Positions 31,201 to 38,227 of a stretch of DNA of 38,227 nucleotides are shown piece by piece. The notes below the pieces were generated by a model. The model did no database searches. It had not been told where the DNA came from and saw nothing but the letters and a program-made list of their open reading frames with translations. The stretch comes from Candidatus Methylacidiphilales bacterium (GTDB lineage: Bacteria; Verrucomicrobiota; Verrucomicrobiia; Methylacidiphilales; JAAUTS01): the NCBI GenBank assembly GCA_028713655.1, contig JAQTNW010000033.1, positions 1-38,227 on the forward strand, in the 5' to 3' direction. The first letter of the stretch is position 1. Each line of letters begins with the position of its first letter. A program made the translations under genes and the position numbers.

Positions 31201-32367
31201 AGCGGCGTCGAGCCGCCAGATTTGCTGCATGTTGCCGGTGATGCGGTCGCGGAAAATGAGGCCGCGCCCGTTTTCGTCGAGCCAGAGTTCGCGGGCGATG
31301 CGGAGGCCTTCGGGCTTTTGCAGGCCCATGCCGCGCATGCGTTCTTCCAGTTGGAAGGAGGAGTTGGTTTCCCAGCGATAGACCGGAAACGAACGCCACT
31401 GGTCGGGGAACGTGGTTTGTGAAACATCAATCGACGGCACGCCTTTGACTTCGACCATGCGGAAATCAGGCTGGGCGCGGAAGGCCACGAGTTCCTCGGC
31501 AACCGCGGGCGCCGCGCCCGGGGCATAACGGAATTCGGCAGGGTGAGTCAGGCGGAAGGCATGGGCGCGCACGATCCATTTTCCGGCGCGCACCTGGACT
31601 TTCATGCGGCCCTGTTCGTCCACTGCGACGGGAATGAGGCTATCGACCTTGGCGAGTTGCCATCCTTCGGGCAGGATGGAGCCGAGAGCCTCTTCACGGC
31701 TTTTGCCAGAGACACTTAATTCGACTTCGGTGCGCAGCCACATGGGAATGCCATCTTCGATCACGCGATAAACCTTCACGGCGAGGAAATCCTTGTCCGC
31801 CGTTTCTGTGCGGGCGCGCTTCAGCCAAAGAAATCCTTCGGCATCCCACGCGGGGGCATCCACGCGCCTGCCTTCGAGGGTCAGCGCCAGAATGCCGATC
31901 TCGCGGGGCAGGGCGATCCGCTGGGGCATGTCGTCCCAGTGATAAGCGCCTGTTAAATGATAGCTTCCGGCCGACAGGCGGACGGAAGGGTTGCCGTTGT
32001 GTTCCAGGACGGGAATGGGCGCGCCATTGGATTGCACTTCGAACGGCCAGACCTCGCGGCTGCCCGGCAGGGTGACCCAGGTTTCATTGAAGACGGTCAG
32101 ATTGACATCGAAATGGCCGGCTGTGCGGTCCACCTCCAGCGACATGCGGGAAGGCCAAAAACTCAGGCGTTTGCTTGCATTCTGGTAAGGCGTGGGGGAG
32201 TCGCGGTCTTTGTCGTCCCAAGTGGCCCAGTCCTGCCAGGTTTTGAGGGGGTCGGGGATTTGTTTGCCGGGTTCCGCCGCCCGGGCGATTCCGGCGGGTG
32301 CGAGCGCGAGTACCGACAGCGCGACGAACAACAGTATTTGAATGGTGAGCGGCGTGGATTTTTTCAT
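28243..32367 (-). CDS. 1374-residue multi-domain membrane protein of unknown function
   Basis: The protein starts with a signal peptide (MKKSTPLTIQILLFVALSVL, cleavage after ARA). A large soluble region of beta-sheet character covers about 30-525. A first cluster of transmembrane helices lies near 525-640 (LLDLFLLLIFSLAVY, then ALLRVVPPGW). A linker about 650-750 is rich in Ala, Pro and Gln. Two more helices fall near 765-830, with another export-like SLTSAQAQ. A second beta-rich domain follows, and a final helix cluster about 1190-1340. I do not recognise the family. Symmetry of soluble domain, helix cluster, soluble domain, helix cluster suggests an envelope complex component. The ATG at 32367 was chosen over the long upstream frame because it begins the signal peptide. 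It lies downstream of tRNA-Ser on the same strand. Confidence 0.75.
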   Translation of the reverse strand: MKKSTPLTIQILLFVALSVLALAPAGIARAAEPGKQIPDPLKTWQDWATWDDKDRDSPTPYQNASKRLSFWPSRMSLEVDRTAGHFDVNLTVFNETWVTLPGSREVWPFEVQSNGAPIPVLEHNGNPSVRLSAGSYHLTGAYHWDDMPQRIALPREIGILALTLEGRRVDAPAWDAEGFLWLKRARTETADKDFLAVKVYRVIEDGIPMWLRTEVELSVSGKSREEALGSILPEGWQLAKVDSLIPVAVDEQGRMKVQVRAGKWIVRAHAFRLTHPAEFRYAPGAAPAVAEELVAFRAQPDFRMVEVKGVPSIDVSQTTFPDQWRSFPVYRWETNSSFQLEERMRGMGLQKPEGLRIARELWLDENGRGLIFRDRITGNMQQIWRLDAAENQDLGSVRSNGEGQLITRNPQNGAPGIEIRTRNLNLEATGRMDRVKGLSATGWRSDADSLSATLNLPPGWRLFALFGADWVRGDWLTAWSLLDLFLLLIFSLAVYRLWGIAAGLLAFFAFALAYHEPDAPRYAWLVLLIPIALLRVVPPGWGRRCVVAWKYIAVAALVCLLVPFVAVQVQQAIYPQLENAGGGEGFRVDAMLGQDDATLTDGNAPSAPVAAPASVSEPTQAQDELKSEVSKRRSFGVTSQGVRKDGALQQAVQNSNMMYDAKARIQTGPGIPEWRWNAVQFGWSGPVSATQHVYPILISLPLQRLLTVLRLALLLALAAVLLDARRLRLPFFRIPGAAVFALALFGIGFGSLTSAQAQLPDRDMLHVLRDRLMEAPDAYPNAADIPLVSISLRDRKITMDTEIHTAIRVAVPLPGRLPAWSPVSVLIDGRTEAVLRRDDGYLWAVLPAGVHHVHAEGMLADATEWEWTFQLKPRRVSIDAPGWTYTGVRPDGIPEQQVFFAMKQKSTTGEAGYDHQDYHTIAALERHLELGLVWQVHNTVNRLSPEGKAVSLLVPLLPGEKVISSNMIVKNGFIEVRLGAHEGYFGWESELPVTNHLNLATKADDAWVEHWFLVASPVWNVTLSGLAPVFQANSADLVPVWHPWPGEHVELAINRPEAVKGATITIHKVQHDIALGDRQRSSTLNLNLESSLGEDFAIGLPQDADITALTHNNMSIPVRKDGGKLIIPLRPGAQTILVQWKTNTALNLHAAADSIVLPVESSNITTALHVPENRWVLWANGPQSGPAVRFWGILACSLLAAWVLGRLTLSPLRPLEWMLLALGLTQVNLFASLAVISWFFFLVWRGRESFQKLPAWVYNILQIVLLLLTAGALGVFVSVVSAGLLGDPEMFIQGNGSSRTLLQWYKARVEGALPQPGCLSVSIWWYRFLMLVWALWLASSLLRWLKWGWDQFSSGKLFRSMWKKKIVTPPSAGK

Positions 32368-32562
32368 GATGGTTCCCAAGATAAACAATCCGTTGGATGG
32401 TTTTGTTAGAAGAGAGTGAGGAAAGTGTAAAAAAATTGTGACGGAAAGAAAGAACCATTTTAGCGGCAGATATTCACTTATTGAGAGCCTGTCGCATGGA
32501 TTGCCGTGCCGTATGGCGGGACGCCCAAATATCCGTTGGGTTTTCAACCGGTATTAAACATG

Positions 32563-32647
32563 TGGACGGGGTGAGATTCGAACTCACGGAACCTTGCGGT
32601 TCAACGGTTTTCAAGACCGTCGCATTAAACCACTCTGCCACCCGTCC
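32563..32647 (-). tRNA. tRNA-Ser (anticodon UGA)
   Basis: On the minus strand the cloverleaf is complete: acceptor GGACGGG/CCCGTCC, D arm GCAGAGTGGTTTAATGC, anticodon stem ACGGT-CTTGAAA-ACCGT with anticodon TGA, a long class II variable arm GAACC-GCAA-GGTTC, and T arm GTGAG-TTCGAAT-CTCAC. The 3' CCA is not encoded. The long variable arm and the anticodon both point to serine. Confidence 0.95.
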
Positions 32648-32760
32648 CTTAGATCAAAGGAAGGTAATAACATAGGAGCTCAGGGTCTGAACGGCAAGCG
32701 CGCAAAACCTGGCGTCTTGCGTTAAATTCAGTTTTCCATCCGTGCTAAAATCAGCACATT

Positions 32761-33105
32761 TCAATTATAGATTGTTTCGGGCGGCAATTTGGCGGCCCAC
32801 TTGAGGTAACGCTGGAAACTTTCATCCGCCTGCACTGCTTCGATTGAATCCAGTTGTCGCGCCAACTCGCGGTCCTTGTGAAGCCGGTGCAGTTGGGTGT
32901 GGCATTGCAGGCAGACCGCCACCTCTTCAAATTTCTTTTCCCATTTCATTTTCCGGCGCAGCGACTCGTTCATGTCATGCACGACCGGGCGGGAACAAAA
33001 AATGCAGCAATCCGGCGGGGAGTTCAGACGCCGTTCCTCTTCCTCAACCTCCTGCAGGCGCCGCAGCTCCCGTTCTTCCCTCAGTTTATGTTTGCTCTTG
33101 GACAT
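32761..33105 (-). CDS. Small HNH-like zinc protein
   Basis: The 114-residue product has a lysine/glutamate-rich coiled N-terminus (MSKSKHKLREERELRR), then CCIFCSRPVVHDMNES and VAVCLQCHTQLHRLHK. The two CxxC pairs and C-H-x3-H spacing match the HNH endonuclease or related treble-clef zinc fold, without flanking domains. It may be a small HNH nuclease or only a zinc-binding protein. The long open frame upstream to 33654 is the antisense of PAP2, so the ATG at 33105 was chosen. GTGCT/AGCAC (32742-32757) forms a weak stem just past its stop. Confidence 0.65.
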   Translation of the reverse strand: MSKSKHKLREERELRRLQEVEEEERRLNSPPDCCIFCSRPVVHDMNESLRRKMKWEKKFEEVAVCLQCHTQLHRLHKDRELARQLDSIEAVQADESFQRYLKWAAKLPPETIYN

Positions 33106-33154
33106 GTTAATAATGGATCGCTCCAGACCCGCGGACTTCTTCCTTGTCTTCCAT

Positions 33155-33192
33155 ATGCGCGTATCCGTGAAATCTGCGGTAAATGGTTGGGC
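33155..33192. repeat. ATCCGTG-type dispersed repeat, short copy
   Basis: GCGTATCCGTGAAATCTGCG (33161-33180) then GTAAATGG, a degenerate copy of the ATCCGTG/ATCCGCG motif. It lies between the PAP2 and HNH-like genes. Confidence 0.45.
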
Positions 33193-33194
33193 TT

Positions 33195-33875
33195 TTATTC
33201 CTGTTTGAGTAAAACCGACCGCGCGGCTCTTCCGAATGCGATCCCAAATGCGATGCCAAAAACCGAGCCGACGAGAATATCCGTGGGATAATGGCGGCCC
33301 AGCTCCATCCGCGCCCACCCGACACCGCCCGCGTAAAACAGGCAGGGTATGCCGACTGGCGGCAACGTTACAGCCAGTGCCGTTGCCGTGCCGAAGGAAG
33401 TGGCGGCATGGCCGGAGGGAAAGCTGCGGTACTTGTTGTAATTCCAGCGCGGACCGTACATGCCATCCGCGGTTTCGGCCGACGGGCGCGGGCGGCCCAC
33501 CGCAAAACTCACAAGATTGGCGCCAATTCCGGCAAAACTGGCCGCGAGAATGCAAGCGATGGCGGCGCGGCGCCAGTTTGATTTTTTTAAAATTAAACCC
33601 AGACCGAGGATGATGAGTCCGAACGGGACCGTCCAGGTCAGGTAATCCCCCCAATAACTGAGTTTTCGCGCCATCTGGGTCCAGTATTCCTGATGGGTTT
33701 GCAGTTGTTGAAGCCAGGCTGCGTCATGATGCCAGGTTTTTCGGGCTATTAAAACCAGCAGGCAAAGAACCACCAGGCACCATTTGCGCCAGCGCGCCAC
33801 ATTTCCAAGCCCCTGGCGGAGAATATCCCAGACGTCGGCGCCCGTTTCTTGCAGCCAAGGCGGTAATTTGCTCAT
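33195..33875 (-). CDS. PAP2-family membrane phosphatase
   Basis: The 226-residue membrane protein has the three PAP2 motifs: KxxxxxxRP-like SFAVGRPRP, the PSGHA motif in RSFPSGHAATSFG, and the R-x5-H-x3-D motif in RMELGRHYPTDILVG. About five hydrophobic segments surround them. The family dephosphorylates lipid phosphates such as undecaprenyl pyrophosphate or phosphatidic acid on the outer face of the membrane. The ATG at 33875 (MSKLPP) is used; an upstream start adds only 5 residues. It lies between the HNH-like gene and purL, in the same direction. Confidence 0.9.
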   Translation of the reverse strand: MSKLPPWLQETGADVWDILRQGLGNVARWRKWCLVVLCLLVLIARKTWHHDAAWLQQLQTHQEYWTQMARKLSYWGDYLTWTVPFGLIILGLGLILKKSNWRRAAIACILAASFAGIGANLVSFAVGRPRPSAETADGMYGPRWNYNKYRSFPSGHAATSFGTATALAVTLPPVGIPCLFYAGGVGWARMELGRHYPTDILVGSVFGIAFGIAFGRAARSVLLKQE

Positions 33876-33916
33876 GGCTGAAGCTACCACGGATAAACGT
33901 GGATGGACAACATTTG

Positions 33917-34010
33917 AACCACGGATGACACGGATTTATACGGATAAAAGACCAGAAACTTGAAACTGAAAATCCGCCACAGGACGGATTCGCCGGGTGC
34001 GAACTTGGAA
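33917..34010 (-). repeat. Composite dispersed repeat, copy B (inverted relative to copy A)
   Basis: On the minus strand it begins TTCCAAGTTCGC (34010-33999), continues CGGCGAATCCGTCCT (33995-33981), CGGATTT (33976-33970), and ends in ATCCGTG motifs and ATCCGTGGTT (33926-33917). Block order and length (94 bp) match copy A at 3193-3288 (96 bp). It lies in the gap between purL and the PAP2 gene; the remainder (34019-34065) has CTTTGCG-like repeat sequence. Confidence 0.8.
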
Positions 34011-34069
34011 TCTAAAATTTGGTTAATACCGTCTTCTTAGCGGCTTGGCGTCCTTTGCGCGAGACATTG

Positions 34070-37000
34070 TCATCCCACCCAGGCGCGCGCGTTGCGGAAG
34101 AGGCGCAGCCAGGGGCTGTCTTCACCCCAGGCATCCGGGTGCCAACTCATTTGCAACGTCCGGAAAACACGCTCGGGATGCGGCATCAAAACCGTGAAAC
34201 GCCCGTCCGCGGTGGTGACGGAGGCCAGACCCTGCGGGGAGCCGTTCGGGTTGAACGGATAGATTTCCGTGGCCTTGCCATACGAATCAATAAACCGCAT
34301 GGCTGCTTTTACCTTGGCGATATCGCCTTGTTGTGAGAAGTCGGCATAGCCTTCGCCATGCGCCACGGCAATCGGCGCGCGGGTACCCGCCATGCCCTTG
34401 AAAAAGAGCGAGGGTGATTCCGCCACCTCGACGAACGACAGCCGGGCTTCGAATTTTTCCGATTTGTTGCGCGTAAACTTGGGCCAGGCTTCCGCCCCGG
34501 GAATCATCGATGCCAGGCTGCTCATCATCTGGCAGCCGTTGCAGACGCCAAGGGCAAACACATCCGCCCGATGGAAGAATGCCGAAAACATTTCTGACAA
34601 CTCCGGATGGAACAAAATGGTCTTGGCCCAGCCTTCGCCGGCCCCGAGCACGTCGCCATAGGAAAAGCCGCCGCAAGCCACAAAGCCCTTGAAGTCGGCA
34701 AGCGATGCGCGACCGGCTATCAAATCGCTCATGTGCACATCGTGCGCCTCAAACCCGGCCTTGTCGAAGGCGTAAGCCATTTCGAGGTGTGAATTGACGC
34801 CCTGTTCGCGGAGAATGGCCACCTTGGGTCGTGCGCCTGCCGCGATGTACGGCGCGCTGATGTCCTCCGCGGGATCAAACGACAGATGCGGACACATGCC
34901 TGGATCGGCGGCATCGAGCAGGCTGTTGTATTCGGAATCCGCACAGACGGGATTGTCGCGCAATCTGGAGATGCGCCAGGAAACCTCCGACCAACTGCGC
35001 TGCAATTCGACGCGCGTCGCAGCGTAGAGTTTTGCTCCCGCATAATAAAGCTCCACAGCATCGGATTTGTTCAGGGTCCCAATTTCATGGCTGCAATCCG
35101 CCAGGCCATGTTTTACCAGAACTTGCTCCACGTTTGCGCGGTCCGATTCCCGGATTTGAATGACGGCGCCCAATTCCTCGGAAAACAAACCCGGCAGGAT
35201 TTGAGCCGGAGCGGAGCCGACCGCGATTTTATCCAGGCTCAGTGAAACTCCCACATGCCCGGCAAACGACATTTCGCAGACCGTGGCAAAAAGGCCGCCG
35301 TCGGAGCGGTCGTGATAGGCCAGGATCTTGTTTTCCGTATTGAGCTTTTGGATCGCGTCGAAAAATTGTTTCAGGTCCGTTGCATTATCGGCATCTGGAG
35401 TTTCATTGCCGATCTGTTGCGTGACCTGCGCAAGAATGCTCGCCCCAAGGCGATTTTTGCCACGGCCCAGATCGATGAGGATCAGTAGCGTTCCGTTCTC
35501 AACCCGAAGTTGTGGAGTGAGATGGCGGCGCACGTCCTTTACCGGAGCAAAGGCTGAAACGATCAAGGAAACCGGAGCTGTCACTTCCTTCGCCTGTTTG
35601 CCATCGTTCCATTGCGTGCGCATGGAAAGCGAGTCCTTGCCGACCGGAATTGAAATCCCGAGCGCCGGACAAAATTCCATTCCCACCGTTTTCACGGTGT
35701 CGAACAGTTTTGCGTCCTCGCCCGGCGTGCCGCAGGCCGCCATCCAGTTGGCAGACAATTTTATTTTATCCAATGATTCGATGGGCGCTGAAGCAATGTT
35801 GGTGAGGGCTTCGCCGATGGCCATGCGCGCGGACGCTGGGGCATTGATGACAGCCAGGGGCGTGCGCTCGGAGATGGTCATGGCCTCGCCTCGCCAGCCC
35901 TTGTAACTCATCGCGGCAATCGCGCAGTCCGCCACCGGCGTCTGCCAGGGACCGACCATGGGGTCGCGCACCGACAAGCCGCCGACGGTCCGGTCGCCGA
36001 TGGTAATCAAAAATGATTTGCTGCCCACGGTCGGGTGCCGCAATACAGCGGCGGCGACTTTCTCCAGTTCCAGCCCGTCAAGGTTTATGGGTGGAAATTT
36101 TTCCGCAATATGCGTGGCGTTGCGCTGCATGCGCGGGGGTTTGCCCAACAAAACTTCCATCGGCATATCGACCGGATGCGGCGCGGGCGGGCCGGCATCT
36201 TCCAGCAACTGCAGTTGCAGTTTCTTTGTGGCAGTACCCACAACCGACATGGGGCAACGCTCCCGTTCGCAGATGCGTTGAAAAAGTTCCAGGCTTTCCG
36301 GGGGAATGGCCAGGACATAACGCTCCTGAGCCTCGTTGCTCCAGATTTCCTTCGGGCTCAGACCGCTTTCTTCCAGGGGAACCTTGCGCAGATGGAAACA
36401 GGCACCACGGTTGGCTCCATGGACTAGTTCTGGAAATGCATTCGATAATCCGCCGGCGCCGACATCGTGAATGCTCAGGATTGGATTTTTTTCGTTCAAG
36501 GTCCAGCAGGCATTGATGACTTCCTGCGCGCGCCGCTGGATTTCGGGGTTGCCACGCTGCACAGAATCAAAATCGAGCTCGGCGGTGTTCGAGCCGGAGG
36601 TCATGGAACTTGCCGCGCCGCCGCCCATGCCGATTCGCATGCCCGGCCCGCCTATCTGGATTAGCAGTGTGCCTTCCGGCAGGTCCTCAGATTTAAACGT
36701 GTTCAGGTCGGTAATGTTCCCGATTCCGCCCGCGATCATGATGGGCTTGTGGTATCCAAACACTCTTCCCGCCACGTTTTGTTCGTACACGCGGAAGTAA
36801 CCGCCCAGCACTGGGCGCCCGAATTCGTTGTTGAAAGCCGCGCCACCGAGGGGGCCGTCGATCATGATTTGCAGCGGTGTGGAAATGCGGTCCGGCTGGC
36901 CGTAGCGCCCAGTTTTTTTCTGGGCGTGGGGCTTGGTTGTATCAGCGGCATTTTCCCAAGACTCGACAGCGTTCGGCAGATATAAGTTTGAAACGGTAAA

Positions 37001-38011
37001 GCCTGTCAGCCCGACCTTGGGTTTGGCGCCGCGCCCCGTCGCTCCCTCGTCACGGATCTCGCCGCCCGCGCCGGTGGAAGCCCCGGGAAACGGGGAAATG
37101 GCCGTCGGGTGGTTGTGTGTTTCCACCTTCATGAGTGTGTGCATGAGGCGTTCCCCGCGTTCATACTTATGCGTGGCGCTATCCGGATGCCAGGTATCCA
37201 CAAGCGCGCCTTCCATCACGGAAGCGTTGTCGGAGTAGGCGGACACTGTGCCCGCAGGGTTCAGCTTGTGCGTGTTTTTGATCATCTGGAACAGGGAGAG
37301 ATCCTGCGCCTGGCCGTCGATGGTCCATTGGGCGTTGAAGATTTTATGGCGGCAATGCTCGCTGTTGGCCTGCGCGAACATCATCAGCTCAACGTCCGTG
37401 GGATTGCGTTTCAGCGACGTGAAAGCCTGCACCAGATAATCGATTTCATCCTCCGCGAGCGCCAGCCCGAGCGTACGGTTGGCTTCGACCAATGCGGAAT
37501 GGCCGGCGCCCAGTACATCGACAGTCTGCAGTGGCTTGGCGGGCAGTTCGTCAAAAAGATGCCGCGCGTCGTCACGCGAAGCTGCAACCGATTCGGTCAT
37601 GCGGTCATGCAGAATAGCCGCAAGTTCTTGCCGCGTTTGCGGGTCCAACGTTTTTTTGTTGGAGATGGTATAGGCAATTCCGCGCTCGATGCGGCGCACG
37701 GTGCCGAGGCCGCAGTTATGGGCGATATCGGTGGCTTTGCTGGCCCAGGGGGAAATGGTTCCGAAACGCGGAATGACCAGGAACAACTCGCCGTCGGGTG
37801 CTTTGTCCGCGGGTTCGCCGTAGGCAAGCAGGGCCGTGATTTGTTTTGTTTCGACCGGGTTGAGCGGAGCTGTGCTTGCGACGAAATGTACATATTGGGC
37901 ATGCAGATCCAGGACATCCGCATGGACCTTGCGCAGGGCCGCCAAAAGCCGTTGCTTGCGGAAGTCGGACAGGGCGCAAGCGCCGGGGAAACAGACAATT
38001 GGGCTCATCAT
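34070..38011 (-). CDS. purL: Phosphoribosylformylglycinamidine synthase, single-chain form
   Basis: The 1313-residue enzyme makes FGAM from FGAR, ATP and glutamine in purine synthesis. It is the large form that fuses the synthase and glutaminase. Visible parts are the N-terminal PurS-like region, an ATP-binding core ([35 protein letters not shown]), a second AIR synthase-like half ([10 protein letters not shown]), and a glutamine amidotransferase from about 1050. That last part has its nucleophile Cys1157 in GVCNGCQMM and closing [10 protein letters not shown]. The length is close to the E. coli enzyme. Two consecutive ATGs (38011, 38008) could start it, and no strong ribosome-binding site is visible. 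It appears complete. Confidence 0.97.
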   Translation of the reverse strand: MMSPIVCFPGACALSDFRKQRLLAALRKVHADVLDLHAQYVHFVASTAPLNPVETKQITALLAYGEPADKAPDGELFLVIPRFGTISPWASKATDIAHNCGLGTVRRIERGIAYTISNKKTLDPQTRQELAAILHDRMTESVAASRDDARHLFDELPAKPLQTVDVLGAGHSALVEANRTLGLALAEDEIDYLVQAFTSLKRNPTDVELMMFAQANSEHCRHKIFNAQWTIDGQAQDLSLFQMIKNTHKLNPAGTVSAYSDNASVMEGALVDTWHPDSATHKYERGERLMHTLMKVETHNHPTAISPFPGASTGAGGEIRDEGATGRGAKPKVGLTGFTVSNLYLPNAVESWENAADTTKPHAQKKTGRYGQPDRISTPLQIMIDGPLGGAAFNNEFGRPVLGGYFRVYEQNVAGRVFGYHKPIMIAGGIGNITDLNTFKSEDLPEGTLLIQIGGPGMRIGMGGGAASSMTSGSNTAELDFDSVQRGNPEIQRRAQEVINACWTLNEKNPILSIHDVGAGGLSNAFPELVHGANRGACFHLRKVPLEESGLSPKEIWSNEAQERYVLAIPPESLELFQRICERERCPMSVVGTATKKLQLQLLEDAGPPAPHPVDMPMEVLLGKPPRMQRNATHIAEKFPPINLDGLELEKVAAAVLRHPTVGSKSFLITIGDRTVGGLSVRDPMVGPWQTPVADCAIAAMSYKGWRGEAMTISERTPLAVINAPASARMAIGEALTNIASAPIESLDKIKLSANWMAACGTPGEDAKLFDTVKTVGMEFCPALGISIPVGKDSLSMRTQWNDGKQAKEVTAPVSLIVSAFAPVKDVRRHLTPQLRVENGTLLILIDLGRGKNRLGASILAQVTQQIGNETPDADNATDLKQFFDAIQKLNTENKILAYHDRSDGGLFATVCEMSFAGHVGVSLSLDKIAVGSAPAQILPGLFSEELGAVIQIRESDRANVEQVLVKHGLADCSHEIGTLNKSDAVELYYAGAKLYAATRVELQRSWSEVSWRISRLRDNPVCADSEYNSLLDAADPGMCPHLSFDPAEDISAPYIAAGARPKVAILREQGVNSHLEMAYAFDKAGFEAHDVHMSDLIAGRASLADFKGFVACGGFSYGDVLGAGEGWAKTILFHPELSEMFSAFFHRADVFALGVCNGCQMMSSLASMIPGAEAWPKFTRNKSEKFEARLSFVEVAESPSLFFKGMAGTRAPIAVAHGEGYADFSQQGDIAKVKAAMRFIDSYGKATEIYPFNPNGSPQGLASVTTADGRFTVLMPHPERVFRTLQMSWHPDAWGEDSPWLRLFRNARAWVG

Positions 38012-38163
38012 GAAGAATGACCATTAAGCTGGAAGAATGCCACGAAGTCAATTCAGCGGGTGGAAGGATAGTGTCCTAATTTGAGAATCTGGTGGTGGCC
38101 TGACCCCCGATTTGGGACAGATCAAAAATATAGTTTGATCCCTTGGTTGATGTTGTTGTTCAT

Positions 38164-38210
38164 GCTGTCAGACGCAGCGGAGGGCGTAGCCCGAAGCGGA
38201 GTCTGACAGC
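38164..38210. repeat. Long hairpin GCTGTCAGAC / GTCTGACAGC upstream of purL
   Basis: Perfect 10-bp arms at 38164-38173 and 38201-38210 enclose a nested GGGC-GTA-GCCC stem (38182-38192). It lies in the 216-bp region before purL. It looks like a dispersed palindrome, not a rho-independent terminator, since no U-run follows. The rest of this end (38012-38160) shows no gene. Confidence 0.5.
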
Positions 38211-38227
38211 GGGCCGCATACTCCTGC

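Noticed and set aside
32563-32647. tRNA-Ser as a genomic-island attachment site
   Set aside because: No integrase gene or second copy of the tRNA end is visible within the window.
32761-33654. 297-residue frame containing the HNH-like protein
   Set aside because: The upstream two thirds is antisense to the PAP2 gene and a dispersed repeat; only the last 114 residues look like protein.

Overview
This looks like a chromosomal segment of a free-living Gram-negative bacterium, probably from the Verrucomicrobiota/PVC group. That placement is inference, from style only: many dispersed intergenic repeats of the ATCCGTG type, a short secreted Rhs-tip protein, a TPR-CHAT protein beside an ECF sigma/anti-sigma pair, signal peptides and a lipobox. 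No rRNA or other marker gene settles it. There is no transposase, integrase, CRISPR array or phage gene.

Left end (1-2041): a visibly AT-rich island holds a truncated Rhs-tip protein, a lipoprotein and one or two small membrane proteins. From 2042 the sequence is GC-rich housekeeping and accessory DNA: an OB-HD (YhaM-like) exoribonuclease, a GNAT acetyltransferase and an exported NlpC/P60-like hydrolase. At 4950-6338 a class 3 lipase and a small multi-pass membrane protein form a two-gene unit. A stand-alone HipA-family kinase (YjjJ/HipH type) follows, with operator-like repeats upstream.

Regulatory and envelope block (8120-21564): an ECF sigma factor and its membrane anti-sigma factor diverge from a large exported TPR-CHAT protein. 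A minus-strand run follows, read in transcription order: an aldo/keto reductase remnant, an alkaline-phosphatase-superfamily protein, DsbD, a cyclic-nucleotide-binding protein and an unusual glycosyltransferase/radical-SAM fusion. Divergent from these, an MBOAT acyltransferase and an SGNH-like protein probably O-acylate an exported glycan.

Toxin-antitoxin block (22010-26112): a nucleotidyltransferase-like two-gene unit, uvrC (short, with a possible leaderless start), a canonical MntA-HepT pair, and a Phd/PIN pair whose antitoxin start codon lies in a perfect 21-bp palindrome.

Right end (26295-38011): a beta-hydroxyacid dehydrogenase convergent with a sugar-phosphate isomerase/epimerase-like protein, a 1374-residue membrane protein of unknown function, tRNA-Ser(UGA), a small HNH-like zinc protein, a PAP2 phosphatase and single-chain purL. 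Intergenic gaps carry several families of short repeats. One roughly 95-bp composite element occurs twice in opposite orientation, about 30 kb apart.
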